Positions 5,084 through 5,665 of a DNA stretch of 5,665 nucleotides are shown piece by piece (position 1 is the first letter of the stretch; each line of letters starts with the position of its first letter). Source of the stretch: Deltaproteobacteria bacterium. Its GTDB lineage: Bacteria; Myxococcota_A; SURF-8. Location of the stretch: NCBI GenBank assembly GCA_029570245.1, contig JAKQSH010000442.1:1-5665 (forward strand). Reading direction: 5' to 3'. A program made the position numbers and the translations under genes. The notes beneath the pieces are model-generated. The model worked only from the letters and a program-made list of their open reading frames with translations, was not told the origin of the DNA and searched no databases.

Positions 5084-5665
5084 ATGTCACAGAGAGCTTT
5101 GATTTTACTGGCGGCTTTTTTTATGACGATGTTTCTTCCGGCCTGCATAATGACCAAGGCTGATGGGGAAAAACTGAAACAGGAATTGCTGACCACCAAC
5201 GCTCAGCTTGAAAGTCTTGAAAAGGATTACAGTCAGAAGAGCGGAAAACTGGATGAATTGGTTGTGCAGCTTCAGAGTGAGCTTGAGCAGTTGAAAAAGC
5301 ATTCTCAGGCAACGACCGCCAGCGATCACGTTGAGCTTGACCGCATCCGGCGCGACATCCTCATGCTGACCGGCATGATTGAAAATCAGGGCTATGAAGT
5401 ACAGCAGAGTTCTCTGAAGCTTCAGGAAAAAATCGACGAACTTACTCAGCGTGTTCTTGTTATTGAAGCTAAACTTAATATCACTCCTCCCGGAGAAAAA
5501 CAGAAAGCAGCGGCTGCAAACAATGCCGGCGGAAACTCTTCTGCCGCCATTGCCGCATCCTCAGAGCCGGCAGCCGACGACCCAAAAGAGCTCTACAGGC
5601 AGGCCCGCAAACTTATCAGCGACGGAAACACTGTTGACGGGCGCCGTCTTTTTGTCACTTTCATT
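5084..5665 (+). CDS. cpoB: CpoB/YbgF-like coiled-coil and TPR lipoprotein of the Tol-Pal system (3' end outside window)
   Basis: The frame stays open from ATG 5084 to the window edge (194 residues). It begins with a signal peptide (MSQRALILLAAFFMTMF) and a likely lipobox LPAC with C21 as the lipidation site. Proline at -2 is atypical. Residues about 28-72 and 82-132 form E/K/Q/L-rich coiled coils, with Leu and Ile in heptad-like spacing. An Ala/Ser/Asn/Gly-rich linker (134-163) follows. From about 166 the pattern DPKELYRQARKLISDGN...GRRLFVTFI matches the start of the TPR-like repeats of CpoB/YbgF. That order (coiled coil, low-complexity linker, TPR) and its place right after pal are typical of CpoB, which coordinates Tol-Pal-driven outer-membrane constriction with peptidoglycan synthesis in E. 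coli. E. coli CpoB is a soluble periplasmic protein, so lipidation would be a variation. A BamD-like or other TPR lipoprotein remains possible because the TPRs are cut off. Confidence 0.75.
   Translation, partial: MSQRALILLAAFFMTMFLPACIMTKADGEKLKQELLTTNAQLESLEKDYSQKSGKLDELVVQLQSELEQLKKHSQATTASDHVELDRIRRDILMLTGMIENQGYEVQQSSLKLQEKIDELTQRVLVIEAKLNITPPGEKQKAAAANNAGGNSSAAIAASSEPAADDPKELYRQARKLISDGNTVDGRRLFVTFI

Noticed and set aside
5105..5329. Two minus-strand open frames (74 and 63 codons) near the window end
   Set aside because: They are antisense to the coiled-coil region of the cpoB-like gene, whose frame runs off the window with a clear signal peptide.
1..5665. CRISPR array, tRNA/rRNA genes, insertion sequence or phage/defence genes
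   Set aside because: I saw no regular direct repeats with spacers, no tRNA-like cloverleaf, and no transposase or integrase motifs. The window is filled by ordinary chromosomal genes.

Overview
This window looks like chromosomal DNA from a diderm (Gram-negative type) bacterium of roughly 50% GC. It carries a Tol-Pal component (Pal), a CpoB/YbgF-like envelope lipoprotein and the tail of a probable LolA-like outer-membrane lipoprotein, all of which imply an outer membrane. The Pal OmpA domain has a GHCDERG motif, and a regular cysteine-rich linker separates it from its lipid anchor. That recalls deltaproteobacterial/myxococcal-type envelope proteins more than enteric ones. The sequence alone does not let me name the phylum.

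Layout. (1) Positions 2-241 (+) hold the C-terminal end of a probable LolA/DUF4292-like lipoprotein-handling protein that begins upstream of the window. (2) Positions 358-2075 (+) hold two tandem, related but divergent metallo-beta-lactamase-fold hydrolases. They overlap by 10 nt, so they are probably translationally coupled. (3) Positions 2076-2160 lie between convergent genes and contain a long imperfect inverted repeat followed by a T-rich stretch, a candidate terminator. (4) Positions 2161-4143 (-) hold a membrane-bound sensor histidine kinase (TM, extracytoplasmic helical sensor, TM, HAMP, PAS, HisKA, HATPase_c) with no response regulator in view. (5) Positions 4144-4343 form a divergent intergenic region with a perfect TTGACA -35 box, a 6-5-6 inverted repeat abutting it, a second dyad, and a strong Shine-Dalgarno for the next gene. 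(6) Positions 4344-5000 (+) encode Pal, a lipoprotein with three evenly spaced four-cysteine repeats inserted before the OmpA-like peptidoglycan-binding domain. (7) Positions 5032-5064 hold a strong intrinsic terminator. (8) From 5084 to the window end (+) lies a CpoB/YbgF-type coiled-coil/TPR lipoprotein, cut by the window edge.

How they fit together. Pal and CpoB act in the outer-membrane/peptidoglycan tether that works with TolQRAB. Here tolQRAB is not immediately upstream of pal, because a divergent histidine kinase takes that place. The kinase shares its upstream region with pal and could sense envelope state, but that link is inference. The MBL pair looks like an independent two-gene unit whose substrate cannot be read from the sequence.

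I see no mobile element, CRISPR array, rRNA or tRNA. No previously undescribed multi-gene system is evident. The most unusual items are the cysteine-repeat Pal, the terminator placed directly in front of cpoB, and the paired MBL hydrolases.
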